Assembly: GCF_020889685.1 (NCBI RefSeq)
Contig: NZ_JACMYO010000054.1
Span: 1 to 46,606, forward strand
Direction: 5' to 3'
Source of the DNA: Bradyrhizobium oropedii
Lineage (GTDB): Bacteria; Pseudomonadota; Alphaproteobacteria; Rhizobiales; Xanthobacteraceae
Length of the DNA stretch: 46,606 bases
Part shown: positions 8,023 through 15,774 of the stretch, in pieces
Layout: each line of letters begins with the position of its first letter
Position numbering within the stretch: position 1 is the first letter of the stretch
Position numbers and translations under genes: made by a program
Notes under the pieces: model-generated
Database searches by the model: none
What the model saw: the letters and a program-made list of their open reading frames with translations, nothing else
What the model was told of the DNA's origin: nothing

Positions 8023-8095
8023 GCTTGGAGCGGGAGTTGAACCCGCGACCCGATGAGTATCATTCACCTGCTCTAACCAACTGAGCTATCCTTTG
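8023..8095 (-). tRNA. tRNA-Ile(GAT)-like sequence with degenerate acceptor stem
   Basis: 73 bases fold by eye into a cloverleaf: D arm GCTC/GAGC with the usual AGTTGGTTA loop, a 5-bp anticodon stem (one G-T pair) with loop ATGATAC (anticodon GAT), a 5-base variable loop, and a perfect T arm GCGGG-TTCAACT-CCCGC. The acceptor stem pairs only at its three inner positions (GGA/TCC); the outer four do not match, and no CCA is encoded. It therefore looks like a tRNA mimic or pseudo-tRNA, not a working isoleucine tRNA. Its 5' end abuts the next tRNA-like unit. Confidence 0.5.
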
Positions 8096-8165
8096 TGAGA
8101 AGATCGGATTCGAACCGGTACCTTCGGGGTTTCATCCCCGACGCTCGCCCATGAGCTTCATTCTC
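8096..8165 (-). tRNA. tRNA-Phe(GAA)-like sequence, irregular
   Basis: 70 bases directly upstream of and touching the Ile-like unit. Visible are a 5-bp acceptor core (GAGAA/TTCTC), a D arm GCTC/GAGC with a short loop, an unusually stable anticodon stem (TCGGGG/CCCCGA) closing ATGAAA (anticodon GAA if read as a tRNA), and a T arm around GGTTCGAATCC with one mismatched pair. Register problems in the anticodon and T arms suggest a mimic or a decayed gene. No CCA is encoded. Confidence 0.42.
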
Positions 8166-8348
8166 GTGATCTTCATTTCAGCGGAACACGACACCGCAGA
8201 GCGGCACGCGCCAGTCGGGATCTCAACGAGCCCGAACCCATGGCCGAAGCGAAGGAGCGGGCTAATAAACGAAGCACGCCCGGGTTGCAAGAGGGTCGCG
8301 TGTGATTTTTTCATGGCGGGGCGGCGATGTGGCGTCACAACTCACCCC

Positions 8349-8472
8349 GTCATTCCCCGGTGCGCAATTGTGCACCTGAGGGCTCGCGTAGCGAGAGCCC
8401 GGAATCCATCAAGCCGCGGGCTTGCTGACAAATGGATTCCAGGCTCGGCGCTGCGCGCCGCCCCGGAATGAC
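8349..8472. repeat. REP-like repeat pair with nested hairpin
   Basis: Two inverted arms, GTCATTCC...GGAATCCAT and ATGGATTCC...CCCCGGAATGAC, about 25 bases apart. The left arm carries an extra hairpin, GGTGCGCAATTGTGCACC, ahead of the usual GGCTCGCG...GAGCC hairpin, so it should fold as a three-way junction. Confidence 0.82.
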
Positions 8473-8479
8473 AGGCAAA

Positions 8480-8576
8480 TTCGAAGGGCCGCCCGTGGAC
8501 GGCATGGACTTCCAAATCCAGCCCCTTAGGGCAATCCACGAAATGCAAAACCCCGGCAGCGATGCCGAGGTTTTTG
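8480..8576 (+). repeat. Copy of groEL 3' end and terminator
   Basis: Positions 8501-8576 match groEL 702-777 at about 70 of 76 bases by eye. The copy covers the last Gly-Met-Asp-Phe codons, the intergenic bases and the terminator stem, with TAA changed to CAA and one stem base changed. The preceding bases (CGAAGGGCCGCCCGTGG) match half of the slipin terminator at 6507-6523. No groEL reading frame precedes it. Confidence 0.75.
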
Positions 8577-8638
8577 CGTCGGACGACTTACTTCTTTCGC
8601 GGACCGGCAATAACATCGCGTCGTGGAAGGGAGCCGCT

Positions 8639-9253
8639 ATGTCGCAACGCACGCTAGACGTCCTCAAGGCAGCGCTCTCGATCGCCCTTCTCACAAGCCC
8701 TCTCGTGACCTCGCCTGCGGGCGCGACTGACGGCGCGAAAATCGTGGAGCAGCTGGAAGCGTCCTGGCCGGATTGGCTTCCAAACCTCGATCAATGTCCT
8801 GCTGATCTTATGCCGTCTCGAGCCGGCCCGTCCGATTTCTCGGTCGAACGCTGCACCGCTTCGACGGATCAATGCCTTGACCGCTGCCGCGTGGGCGACG
8901 GCAACGACTGCTACGCGGCGGCACTCGTGCTGCAGAGGGCCGGCGGCAGCCGTGTGTCAGAGGCGCTCTTCCTGAAGGCCTGTGCACTTGGCATCGTCTC
9001 CGGCTGCACCAATCGCGCTGCCGGGATGGATTCCGGTCAGGGAACCAGCTGCGCTGTCCGAACATTTCAGCTGGGATGCGACCGCAAGGACCCCTGGGCC
9101 TGCACGATGAGTGCGTTTCATCTGATCCGCGGTATCGGCGTCGACAGGGATATTGACCGTGCGCGAAATGCTCTCGCTCAATCATGTCACCTCGGCGAAG
9201 ACGACGAAGCCTGCATCTATGGAAAGGCCTTATTGAAGGAGATCGATCACTGA
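8639..9253 (+). CDS. Secreted Cys-rich Sel1/Hcp-like repeat protein
   Basis: About 204 residues. An N-terminal hydrophobic stretch followed by SPAGATDG is a plausible Sec signal peptide. The mature part has many cysteines in the spacing of disulfide-linked Sel1-like repeats: CLDRCRVGDGNDCYAAA, LFLKACALGIVSGC, CAVRTFQLGCDRKDPWACTM, then ALAQSCHLGEDDEACIYG. Such proteins act as helical scaffolds in the periplasm or outside the cell; no catalytic role can be assigned. The ATG at 8639 has AGGGAG about six bases upstream. The frame continues upstream through the groEL-tail copy, but that part is not protein-like. The gene sits between the groEL-tail copy and an antisense DUF3313 remnant that overlaps its last codons. 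Confidence 0.72.
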   Translation: MSQRTLDVLKAALSIALLTSPLVTSPAGATDGAKIVEQLEASWPDWLPNLDQCPADLMPSRAGPSDFSVERCTASTDQCLDRCRVGDGNDCYAAALVLQRAGGSRVSEALFLKACALGIVSGCTNRAAGMDSGQGTSCAVRTFQLGCDRKDPWACTMSAFHLIRGIGVDRDIDRARNALAQSCHLGEDDEACIYGKALLKEIDH

Positions 9254-9384
9254 TCCGGGGACCGGGCCGGCTCATCCGCCTTCGCCACCGGCCCCCTATC
9301 GGTCCAATCCGGCGGCAGTGTTGCACTCTCACCGACCATGCCCACGAATTTTTCGATGCAGTCGGCCGCTGCGGCACCCCTGCA
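9247..9384 (-). pseudogene. Remnant of a DUF3313 lipoprotein gene, C-terminal end only
   Basis: Reading the minus strand gives about 45 codons ending in a stop, containing GMVGESATLPPDWTDRGPVA, which matches GMVGDSAGVPPDWTDKGPVA at the end of the intact gene at 4337-5239. A Cys-Ile-Glu-Lys-Phe segment precedes it. Nothing homologous to the rest of that gene is visible upstream, where a REP-like repeat begins at 9399. Its stop overlaps the end of the Sel1-like gene. Confidence 0.75.
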
Positions 9385-9398
9385 ACGACGCGCAACCC

Positions 9399-9523
9399 GT
9401 CATTCCGGGGCTCGCGAAGCGAGAGCCCGGAATCCATCGGGCCACATCACGCGCGGAGGAATGGATTCCGGGCTCGGCGCTGCGCGCCGCCCTCAGGTGC
9501 GCAATTGCGCACCGGGGAATGAC
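9399..9523. repeat. REP-like repeat pair with nested hairpin on the right arm
   Basis: Two inverted arms as at 8349-8472, but here the right arm carries the extra hairpin GGTGCGCAATTGCGCACC between the GC-rich hairpin and the outer GGGGAATGAC end. Confidence 0.82.
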
Positions 9524-9549
9524 GAAGAGCAAGTGGGCCTGTTACCGCC

Positions 9550-10389
9550 TCACCCGCTGCGCGCGACGTCCTGGAAGCAGCCGCGCAGCCAGTCGATGGT
9601 GGCGCGCGTTGCCGCGTCGCGCTTGAGATGGTTTTGCACCAGGAGCCAGACGTCGCGCCGCTTCGGCAGCGGCGTGGCGCGCAGACGGCGGTCGGTCAGC
9701 AGGTCGACGCAACTGTGCTCCGGCAGCACGCCGACTGCATGATGCGACTGGATCAGCTTGTGGATGATGCGGACATTGTCGGTGACGCAGCGCGCGCGAA
9801 GTCGCTTCGCGCGCAGGAACTGCATTTCCGGAATTGCGCCGAGCTCGTCGGGATACGCGCATGTCACAGGCTCTCCCGCCGCCGTCGCCGCCGGCTCGAA
9901 GAAATACAGCCTGACTTCGGCGAGCTTCGAGATCGCGAAGTCGCCCTTGTCGGGCTTGCGCAGCCGGATCGCAAGATCGGCTTCCCAGCGCGAGAATTTC
10001 ACATTGTCGCTCGACGTCAGGAATTGCAGCGTCAGGCCCGGATGGGCGCGCAGGAACGCGCTGGTGCGCGGCGCCAGCACTTCCTCCGCAATCGCATTGG
10101 TGGAGGCGATCCGCAGCCGCCCCACCGGGCCGGGCAGGCTTTCACCGATCCGGCCGATCTCCTCGGCATGCGCCGCCATCGCCTGGATGTGCGCGAGCAC
10201 CACGTCGCACTGCCGGGTCGGCCTGCGGACGCCGTCGGCCGCTTCGAACAGCCGCAGGCCGAGCGCGCGCTCGATCCGCGCCAGCCGGCGGCCGACGGTG
10301 GTCTCGTCGATCCGCAGCCGCGCGCTGGCACCGGCATAGGTGCCCTCGTCCCTGACGGCCGCGATGATGCGAAGGTCGTCCCAGTTCAT
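9550..10389 (-). CDS. LysR family transcriptional regulator
   Basis: About 279 residues. The winged helix-turn-helix is at the N-terminus (MNWDDLRIIAAVRDEGTY..., then ETTVGRRLARIERALGLRLFE), followed by the linker helix and a periplasmic-binding-protein-like effector domain (GRLRIASTNAIAEEVLAP onward). The recognition helix is the TTVGRRLARIE variant seen in a subgroup of LysR regulators. It is divergent from an isochorismatase-family gene; LysR proteins normally control the divergent neighbour and themselves. Three CTGCA(A)TA boxes lie in the shared gap. Confidence 0.9.
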   Translation of the reverse strand: MNWDDLRIIAAVRDEGTYAGASARLRIDETTVGRRLARIERALGLRLFEAADGVRRPTRQCDVVLAHIQAMAAHAEEIGRIGESLPGPVGRLRIASTNAIAEEVLAPRTSAFLRAHPGLTLQFLTSSDNVKFSRWEADLAIRLRKPDKGDFAISKLAEVRLYFFEPAATAAGEPVTCAYPDELGAIPEMQFLRAKRLRARCVTDNVRIIHKLIQSHHAVGVLPEHSCVDLLTDRRLRATPLPKRRDVWLLVQNHLKRDAATRATIDWLRGCFQDVARSG

Positions 10390-10418
10390 GGCGTCAGGCT
10401 ACATCGCATCCCGCCTGC

Positions 10419-10461
10419 CTGCAATAACGCAGCCACCGGCTGCAATATCCCTGCATAACGG
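10419..10461. promoter_or_regulatory. Repeated CTGCAATA boxes between lysR and the isochorismatase gene
   Basis: CTGCAATAACGC (10419), CTGCAATATCC (10440) and CTGCATAACGG (10451) are direct repeats spaced 21 and 11 bp, close to helical turns. Flanking GCCTGCC and GGCAGGC form an inverted pair. They are candidate LysR binding sites; a possible -10 (TATATT) is at about 10479. Confidence 0.45.
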
Positions 10462-10515
10462 CAGGCCGGTCCGCGGCTATATTTCGGCAACACATCCGCC
10501 GGAGATCTCACGACC

Positions 10516-11109
10516 ATGACCGCAGCCAAGACACTTATGCAGCTTGCCGGTATCGACCTCACCCCGCCCCGCCTCGGCGATGCCTGCCTCGTGCTGATCG
10601 ATATCCAGAACGAGTATCTCGCCGGTCCCCTCGCTTTGCCCGACGCCAGCCCGGCTATCGCGCGGGCCACTGCACTGCTCGGTCGCGCGCGCGAAAGCGG
10701 CGCCAAAATCATCCACATCGCGCACAAGGGATCGCCGGGAAGCCTGTTCGATCGTGCCGCGGAGCGTGGCGCGATCGTCGCGCCGCTGGTACCGCGGCCG
10801 GGTGAGATCGTGATCGAGAAGCAATTGCCGAACGCATTCGCCGGCACCGATCTCAATGCACAACTTGCCGCGACCGGCCGCAAGGAGCTGGTGCTAGCCG
10901 GCTTCATGACGCATATGTGCGTGAGCTCGACCGCCCGCGCCGCGCTCGATCTCGGCTTCCGCACCACCATCGACGCCGACAGCTGCGCCACCCGCGACCT
11001 GCCCGACGGTGTCGGCGGCACGATTGCCGCAAAACTCATTCACGACGTCGCGCTCGCCGAACTGTCCGACCGTTTCGCGATCATCGCCCGCGGCAACGCC
11101 CTCGCTTGA
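10516..11109 (+). CDS. Isochorismatase-family cysteine hydrolase
   Basis: About 197 residues with the full catalytic triad of the family: Asp29 in VLIDIQNEY, Lys101 in VIEKQLPNAF, and Cys134 in AGFMTHMCVSSTARAALDLG, including the usual cis-peptide region before the Cys. Members hydrolyse amide or ether-like bonds through a Cys thioester (nicotinamidase, N-carbamoylsarcosine amidase and similar). The substrate here cannot be named. A glutathione transferase follows eleven bases downstream, and the divergent LysR gene is the likely controller, so a small detoxification or catabolic unit is plausible. Confidence 0.88.
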   Translation: MTAAKTLMQLAGIDLTPPRLGDACLVLIDIQNEYLAGPLALPDASPAIARATALLGRARESGAKIIHIAHKGSPGSLFDRAAERGAIVAPLVPRPGEIVIEKQLPNAFAGTDLNAQLAATGRKELVLAGFMTHMCVSSTARAALDLGFRTTIDADSCATRDLPDGVGGTIAAKLIHDVALAELSDRFAIIARGNALA

Positions 11110-11120
11110 GAGACATCGCC

Positions 11121-11750
11121 ATGCTCCAGCTCTATTTCTCGCCGATGGCCTGCTCGTTGGCCAGCCGCATGGCACTGATGGAAGCCGGGATCGAGGCGCG
11201 CTATCACCTCGTCCATCTCTGGGCCAAGAAGGTGCTGGAGGACGATGGCGACTTCCGCTCGATCGCACCGAAGGGCGCGGTGCCGGTGCTGGTGCTCGAG
11301 AACGGCGAACACCTGACGGAGAGCGCGGCGGTCCTGCAATACATCGCGGACCTCAAACCCGAGCTTGGCCTCGCGCCGGCACCTGGCCATCCCGATCGCT
11401 ACCGCCTGCAGGAGTGGCTGAGCTTCGTCGGCACCGAGATCCACAAAGGCTTTTTGTTCCCGACCTTCTGGTACAAGGACGACGCATCGCTTGCCAAACC
11501 TCGCGCCAGGATCGGCCAGACCTTGTCGGTGCCATCAGCGCATCTCGCGCACCGCGAATTTCTGGTCGGGGACCGCTTCACGGTCGCGGACGCGCACCTT
11601 GCCTGGGCCCTGCTGCTGCTCCGCGCCGCCGGTGTCGACGTCGCGGAATGGCCGCCACTGGCAGCCTATCTCTCACGCATTCAGGCACGGCCGCAGATCA
11701 AGGCGGCCATCGGCGTCGAAACGCAGCTGTGGAAATCGCTCGCAGCGTGA
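11121..11750 (+). CDS. Glutathione S-transferase family protein
   Basis: About 209 residues, the normal size. The thioredoxin-like N-terminal domain starts MLQLYFSPMACSLASRMAL, with Cys11/Ser12 near the glutathione site, continues to the cis-Pro of GAVPVLVLENG, and has the ESAAVLQYIADL motif that binds the glutathione gamma-glutamyl group. The all-helical C-terminal domain has the FTVADAHLAWALLLL N-capping box. It is probably cytosolic and conjugates or reduces an electrophile. It is cotranscribed with the isochorismatase-like gene (11-base gap). Confidence 0.9.
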   Translation: MLQLYFSPMACSLASRMALMEAGIEARYHLVHLWAKKVLEDDGDFRSIAPKGAVPVLVLENGEHLTESAAVLQYIADLKPELGLAPAPGHPDRYRLQEWLSFVGTEIHKGFLFPTFWYKDDASLAKPRARIGQTLSVPSAHLAHREFLVGDRFTVADAHLAWALLLLRAAGVDVAEWPPLAAYLSRIQARPQIKAAIGVETQLWKSLAA

Positions 11751-11772
11751 GAGAGGCGAGCGTCGTTCGACG

Positions 11773-13269
11773 CTACTGAAACGCGACCTCGGCAAAGCTG
11801 CGCAGCTTGCGCGAATGTAGCCGCTCGGATTCTTGCTGCTTGAGCCGCTCCAGCGCCTTCAGCCCGATCTGAAGATGCTGGCCGACGCGCTGGCGATAGA
11901 ATTCGCTCGCCATGCCCGCCAGCTTGATCTCGCCATGCAGCGGCTTGTCCGAGACACACAGCAGCGTGCCGTAGGGCACGCGGAAGCGATAGCCATTGGC
12001 AGCGATCGTTGCCGATTCCATGTCGAGCGCGATGGAGCGCGATTGCGACATCCGCCGGATCACCTGCGGCCCGCTGATTTCCCAGTTGCGATTGTCGACG
12101 CTGGCGACCGTGCCGGTGCGCATCAAGCGCTTGAGCTCGAAGCCGCTGAGCCCGGTCACCTCGCCGACCGCCTCCTCGAGCGCGACCTGCATCTCGGCAA
12201 GCGCGGGGATCGGCACCCACAGCGGCAGCTCGTGATCGAGCACGTGATCCTCACGGACATAGCCATGGGCCAGCACATAGTCGCCGAGCCGCTGCGTGTT
12301 GCGTAAGCCGGCGCAATGCCCGATCATCAGCCAGGCATGCGGCCGCAGCACCGCGACGTGATCGGTGATGTTGCGCGCGTTCGATGGACCGATCCCGATA
12401 TTGATCAGGGTGATGCCGCGATAGCCGGGCTCGACGAGATGAAACGCCGGCATCTGCGGGACGCGATCCGAGGCCGTCCCGATGGTGCCGCCGCCTGCCA
12501 GCGCGTTGTGCGTGATCGCGTTGCCGGGCGCGACGAACGCCTCGAGGCCTTCCTCGCCCGACGCGAGACGCTGCAGGCTCGATTGCGCAAAGGCGTCGAC
12601 ATAGAACTGGTAGTTGGTGAAGATCACGAAATTCTGGAAGTGCTCGGGATCGGTGCCGGTGTAGTGATAGAGCCGGCGCAGCGAATAATCGACGCGCGCG
12701 GCACGGAACAGGGCCAGCGGCTCTGGCGTGCCCGGCGTCAGCTCGAACGTCCCGTCCGCGATCGCATCGTCCATCGCCGCAAGGTCTGGCGTATCGAACA
12801 CGTCGCGCAGCGATCGTGTGAACGCCGAGCTGTCGGCGATGGTCAGCGCTGCCTCGATATTGATGTCGCGCCGGTAGGCGAAATGGATCGGAATCGGCTC
12901 GTTCGACTCGCCGATCTCGACCGCCACGCCATGGTTCTTGATCAGGAGCCCGATCTGCTCGGTGAGGTAGGTCCGGAAGATGTCCGGCCGCGTGATGCTG
13001 GTCTCGTGGACACCGGGTCCCGCGACAAAACCGTAGGCAAGCCGCGAATCGAGCCGGGCATGCGAGGAGGTCGTGATGCGGACGAACGGGTAATGCGCCC
13101 GCACCCGGGTCGTGCACGGCACCCCGTTGACATAGGCCTCGAAGCGACTGCGCAGGAATCCGGTGTTGCGCTCGTAGATCTCCTCGAGACGGGCAACGGC
13201 GGCCGCGGCATCGACGAACGCTTCGGTCGTGATCGGCGGCGGAGTTTCGATGGGGTGTGTCGGAGACAT
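11773..13269 (-). CDS. amn: AMP nucleosidase
   Basis: About 498 residues. Hydrolyses AMP to adenine and ribose 5-phosphate in purine salvage. The N-terminal AMP nucleosidase-specific domain (FEAYVNGVPCTTRVRAHYPF) is followed by the nucleoside phosphorylase-like catalytic domain with ITLINIGIGPSNARNITDHVAVLRP, LMIGHCAGLRNTQRLGDYVLA and SIALDMESATIAANGYRFRVPYGTLLC, the ribose/purine-site regions. The length agrees with the family. The start is set at the ATG at 13269; the open frame reaches 13341, but the added residues are not family-like. The gene stands alone. Confidence 0.93.
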   Translation of the reverse strand: MSPTHPIETPPPITTEAFVDAAAAVARLEEIYERNTGFLRSRFEAYVNGVPCTTRVRAHYPFVRITTSSHARLDSRLAYGFVAGPGVHETSITRPDIFRTYLTEQIGLLIKNHGVAVEIGESNEPIPIHFAYRRDINIEAALTIADSSAFTRSLRDVFDTPDLAAMDDAIADGTFELTPGTPEPLALFRAARVDYSLRRLYHYTGTDPEHFQNFVIFTNYQFYVDAFAQSSLQRLASGEEGLEAFVAPGNAITHNALAGGGTIGTASDRVPQMPAFHLVEPGYRGITLINIGIGPSNARNITDHVAVLRPHAWLMIGHCAGLRNTQRLGDYVLAHGYVREDHVLDHELPLWVPIPALAEMQVALEEAVGEVTGLSGFELKRLMRTGTVASVDNRNWEISGPQVIRRMSQSRSIALDMESATIAANGYRFRVPYGTLLCVSDKPLHGEIKLAGMASEFYRQRVGQHLQIGLKALERLKQQESERLHSRKLRSFAEVAFQ

Positions 13270-13401
13270 GTTCGCTTTGCACCGGATCCGTTGCCGAGCT
13301 TGGACTCGCCCTGGATCAGCGCAGTATAGCGACAATGGCACCTAGTTCTAGACGTCGATCAGGCCGCAGCCGCGGGATGCCTGCGCGCTGACCGCTCTGC
13401 C

Positions 13402-14670
13402 TTACTGAACCCGCGCGAGCACCGCGAGGCGGCGGATGCCCTTGTTACGGTAGGCGTCGAGGAACGCGTAATAGTCCTTGAACGAGACGCAGCCGTTGGA
13501 GTCGCCGTTCGGGCCGAGCATGAAGGTATGCGCGAGCAGACCGTCGCGGTTGAAGATCTTGCCTTCGCCGCCGATCGGATTGAGCCGCAGCGCCGGCACG
13601 CCGTGGAACAGCGCTTCGCGCGGCTTGAGCTCGTAGATGTGCGGCGGCGTCACGCCGACCATCTTCATGTGCGAGGACCTGGGATCGTCCAGCCTCGAGC
13701 CGAGGCCCGAATGCGCTTCGAGGCGCGTGCCGTCGGGCAGATACACGGTCTTGGCCGAGATGTCGTACACCGCGGTCTGGCGGTCATAGGGCGGCGAGCC
13801 GCCAAGCATCGGATTCTGGTCCAGCGTCGACGGGATGCTGCCGGTGACATTGGCGTCGGCGGAGGCGAACGAGAGCAGCCCGCCGCCCGACTCGCGCTTG
13901 CCCCACAGCTTCTCGACCATGGTCGCTCGCTCGCTCGACGCGATCGACATCACCGCGGCCTTGGCGCGCGCAGCCATGTCGCGGACGCCGCTGGATTTCG
14001 CAGCTTGCTTGGCTTCGGCAGGCTTCGGCTCGGAAGCCTTCTCGGCCGCCTTGGGCTGCACATTGGCAGCGGGATCGTTGAGCGCCACCTTCAAATTGGC
14101 GGCGGCTTGCTTCCTGGCGGTCTCCACCGACTTCGGCGCCGGCAGCGGCTTCGATGTTTCGGCGAGTTCCGCGCTGGCGACCACCCTCGCCGCTTCAGCG
14201 GCCTTGGGCGCGGCGGCCTGCTTGATCGGATCGATCTGCGATGCGGCGTCGGCCACGACGCTGGAGGCCACGCCCTCGGGCGAGGCAGCCGCAAACCGAT
14301 CGTTAAACATAAGCGAAGGTGCCTGCGCTTCCGACTTCGCCACCTCGGTCTTGGCAACCTCGGTCTTGGCAACTTCGGTCTTGGCGGGAGCCACCGGCGC
14401 CGGCGTCAGCGACGCGAACACCTCGTTGAACGCGGGTGTCGGCCGTGCGGCGGCGGCCACGGGCCGCTTCACCACCGGCGCATCAAACGACGCATTGCCC
14501 ACTGACGGATAGACGCCCGCAGCAAAGATGTTGGCGTAGACGGTCCAGGCACAACCAAGCACCAGCCCCGCCACCGCGGCGCTGCCGAGGAAATGCTGTG
14601 GGAGAATTTTTCGGGAGGTTTTCTTGCGGCTCGGTGCCCCAAGAACATACGCACTTGTACTCGTACCCAT
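13402..14670 (-). CDS. Tlde1/DUF2778-type L,D-transpeptidase-fold protein
   Basis: About 422 residues. One N-terminal membrane helix (FLGSAAVAGLVLGCAWTVYA) leads to a long Ala/Pro/Lys-rich linker, which includes three tandem KTEVA units, and then a C-terminal domain of about 130 residues. That domain carries AHTFMLGPNGDSNGCVSF, where the Ser-Asn-Gly-Cys replaces the SHGC motif of YkuD L,D-transpeptidases, as in the Tlde1 (DUF2778) group. It probably acts on peptidoglycan in the periplasm. Alphaproteobacteria often carry several such proteins outside secretion clusters, so an effector role is not implied. The ATG at 14670 is chosen; a GTG at 14709 and a TTG in between are alternatives. Confidence 0.82.
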   Translation of the reverse strand: MGTSTSAYVLGAPSRKKTSRKILPQHFLGSAAVAGLVLGCAWTVYANIFAAGVYPSVGNASFDAPVVKRPVAAAARPTPAFNEVFASLTPAPVAPAKTEVAKTEVAKTEVAKSEAQAPSLMFNDRFAAASPEGVASSVVADAASQIDPIKQAAAPKAAEAARVVASAELAETSKPLPAPKSVETARKQAAANLKVALNDPAANVQPKAAEKASEPKPAEAKQAAKSSGVRDMAARAKAAVMSIASSERATMVEKLWGKRESGGGLLSFASADANVTGSIPSTLDQNPMLGGSPPYDRQTAVYDISAKTVYLPDGTRLEAHSGLGSRLDDPRSSHMKMVGVTPPHIYELKPREALFHGVPALRLNPIGGEGKIFNRDGLLAHTFMLGPNGDSNGCVSFKDYYAFLDAYRNKGIRRLAVLARVQ

Positions 14671-15000
14671 ACGCCCGGCGCTCAAAACAGGTCCACCTTT
14701 GTCCCTCACTCGACGCGTGGTCGAACGGTGTTCGGCTCAACGTCGCGCGGGGGCACAGACGGCCATTAAGGCGACTTTTAGTTAAATGCGACTTAACCGG
14801 ATGCGATCCCCTGCAACGCGGGAAGTGCCTGTGGCATAGGGCTTTTTTAAGATGGCATTGGACCGCCAAAACGGCTTTTCTGTCCCATGATGGGACATTC
14901 CGGCGCGCGGTTCCGCCGCCGCATACCGGGATAAATCCTAGGGAGAATTTCCTTGCCGATCGCCCCGTGATCGCGCGGGGACCGGGCAAGAATCATCTCC
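14671..15000. other. Non-coding gap upstream of the Tlde1-like gene
   Basis: No supported gene. It should contain the promoter of the minus-strand Tlde1-like gene. One small perfect palindrome, TGTCCCATGATGGGACA, is at 14881-14897. No terminator is seen downstream of the DUF899 gene. Confidence 0.4.
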
Positions 15001-15696
15001 TCAATAGCTAAGCTTCGGATACCAGTCCGCGCCGCGTCCCTCGCGCGTGGTGTCGAGCAAGGTCCAGAGCGGATCCATGTCCGGCGCGCCGCGCGGGTCC
15101 TGGCCGGGGTCCATGGTGCCCGCGCCCATCTCGCCGGCCCAGAAATGACGGATCGTGCCGTCGTGGCGCGTGAAGACATTGTAGCCGGGCACGTCGCTGT
15201 CATCCTTGCTGACATAGTCGCGCGTGTAATCTCCCGACGCATCCGAATAGACCTTGTGACGCGACCAGCCGCGCGCCCGCTTCGCCTCGATCAGCCGTGC
15301 GATCGGCGAGCGCGCGACGAACACGAACGACACCCGCTGCTCGATATCGGGCAGCTTCTCCTCCCATGTGCTCATGAACGATGTGCACATCGGGCACGGC
15401 CTCTCGCGCTGGGGGCCGAACATGTAGCTGTAGACGATAAGCGTCTGCTTGTTGCCGAACAGACCGGCGAGCGACGCCGCGCCGGACTCACCGGTGAACG
15501 CGTAGGCCTTGGTCACCTCGCCGCCCGGCGGCAACGCGCGGCGCAGCGCGGCGACGCGCTCGATGTGACGACGTAACTCGATCTCCTCGACCAGCAGCTG
15601 CTGGCGCGCCCGACGATACTCGGCGCTTTCATTGGGAAAGCGCCTGACATTGGTCTCGGCGAGCTCGGCAGCAGGCTTCAGGACGGAACTGGTCAT
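15001..15696 (-). CDS. DUF899 thioredoxin-like protein
   Basis: About 231 residues. The family has a thioredoxin fold with a CPMC motif, here at Cys101-Cys104 (RERPCPMCTSFMSTWEEKL). It also shows the conserved helix LLVEEIELRRHIERVAALRRALPPGGEV at the start and the end motif DMDPLWTLLDTTREGRG. The reaction is not established for the family; a redox role is likely from the fold. No signal peptide, so cytosolic. It lies 78 bases downstream of the GT39 gene on the same strand but has no obvious functional tie to it. Confidence 0.88.
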   Translation of the reverse strand: MTSSVLKPAAELAETNVRRFPNESAEYRRARQQLLVEEIELRRHIERVAALRRALPPGGEVTKAYAFTGESGAASLAGLFGNKQTLIVYSYMFGPQRERPCPMCTSFMSTWEEKLPDIEQRVSFVFVARSPIARLIEAKRARGWSRHKVYSDASGDYTRDYVSKDDSDVPGYNVFTRHDGTIRHFWAGEMGAGTMDPGQDPRGAPDMDPLWTLLDTTREGRGADWYPKLSY

Positions 15697-15774
15697 GGTT
15701 GGAACCTCGCGTGGTTGACGGGCTCCCTGGAAGACGAGCCGGACCCGGACGATCCGACATTCAACGGCGGTAGT

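Noticed and set aside
7664..8056. Open frame upstream of the slipin gene
   Set aside because: It crosses the tRNA-like unit and the slipin leader on the opposite strand, has no ribosome-binding site and a composition unlike protein.
8023..8165. Two ordinary functional tRNA genes
   Set aside because: Acceptor stem mismatches in the Ile-like unit, register faults in the Phe-like unit and lack of spacing argue against normal tRNAs.
8432..8638. N-terminal extension of the Sel1-like protein
   Set aside because: The extension would translate a repeat and the groEL-tail copy; the ATG at 8639 has a good ribosome-binding site and a signal peptide.
9329..9532. Short frames giving products like MDSGL..LREPRND
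   Set aside because: They are translations of the REP-like repeats, which recur at every copy; they are not genes.
13402..14670. Type VI secretion effector
   Set aside because: Although the C-terminal domain is Tlde1-like, it has a membrane anchor and linker and no immunity or secretion gene nearby; a cell-wall role is more likely.
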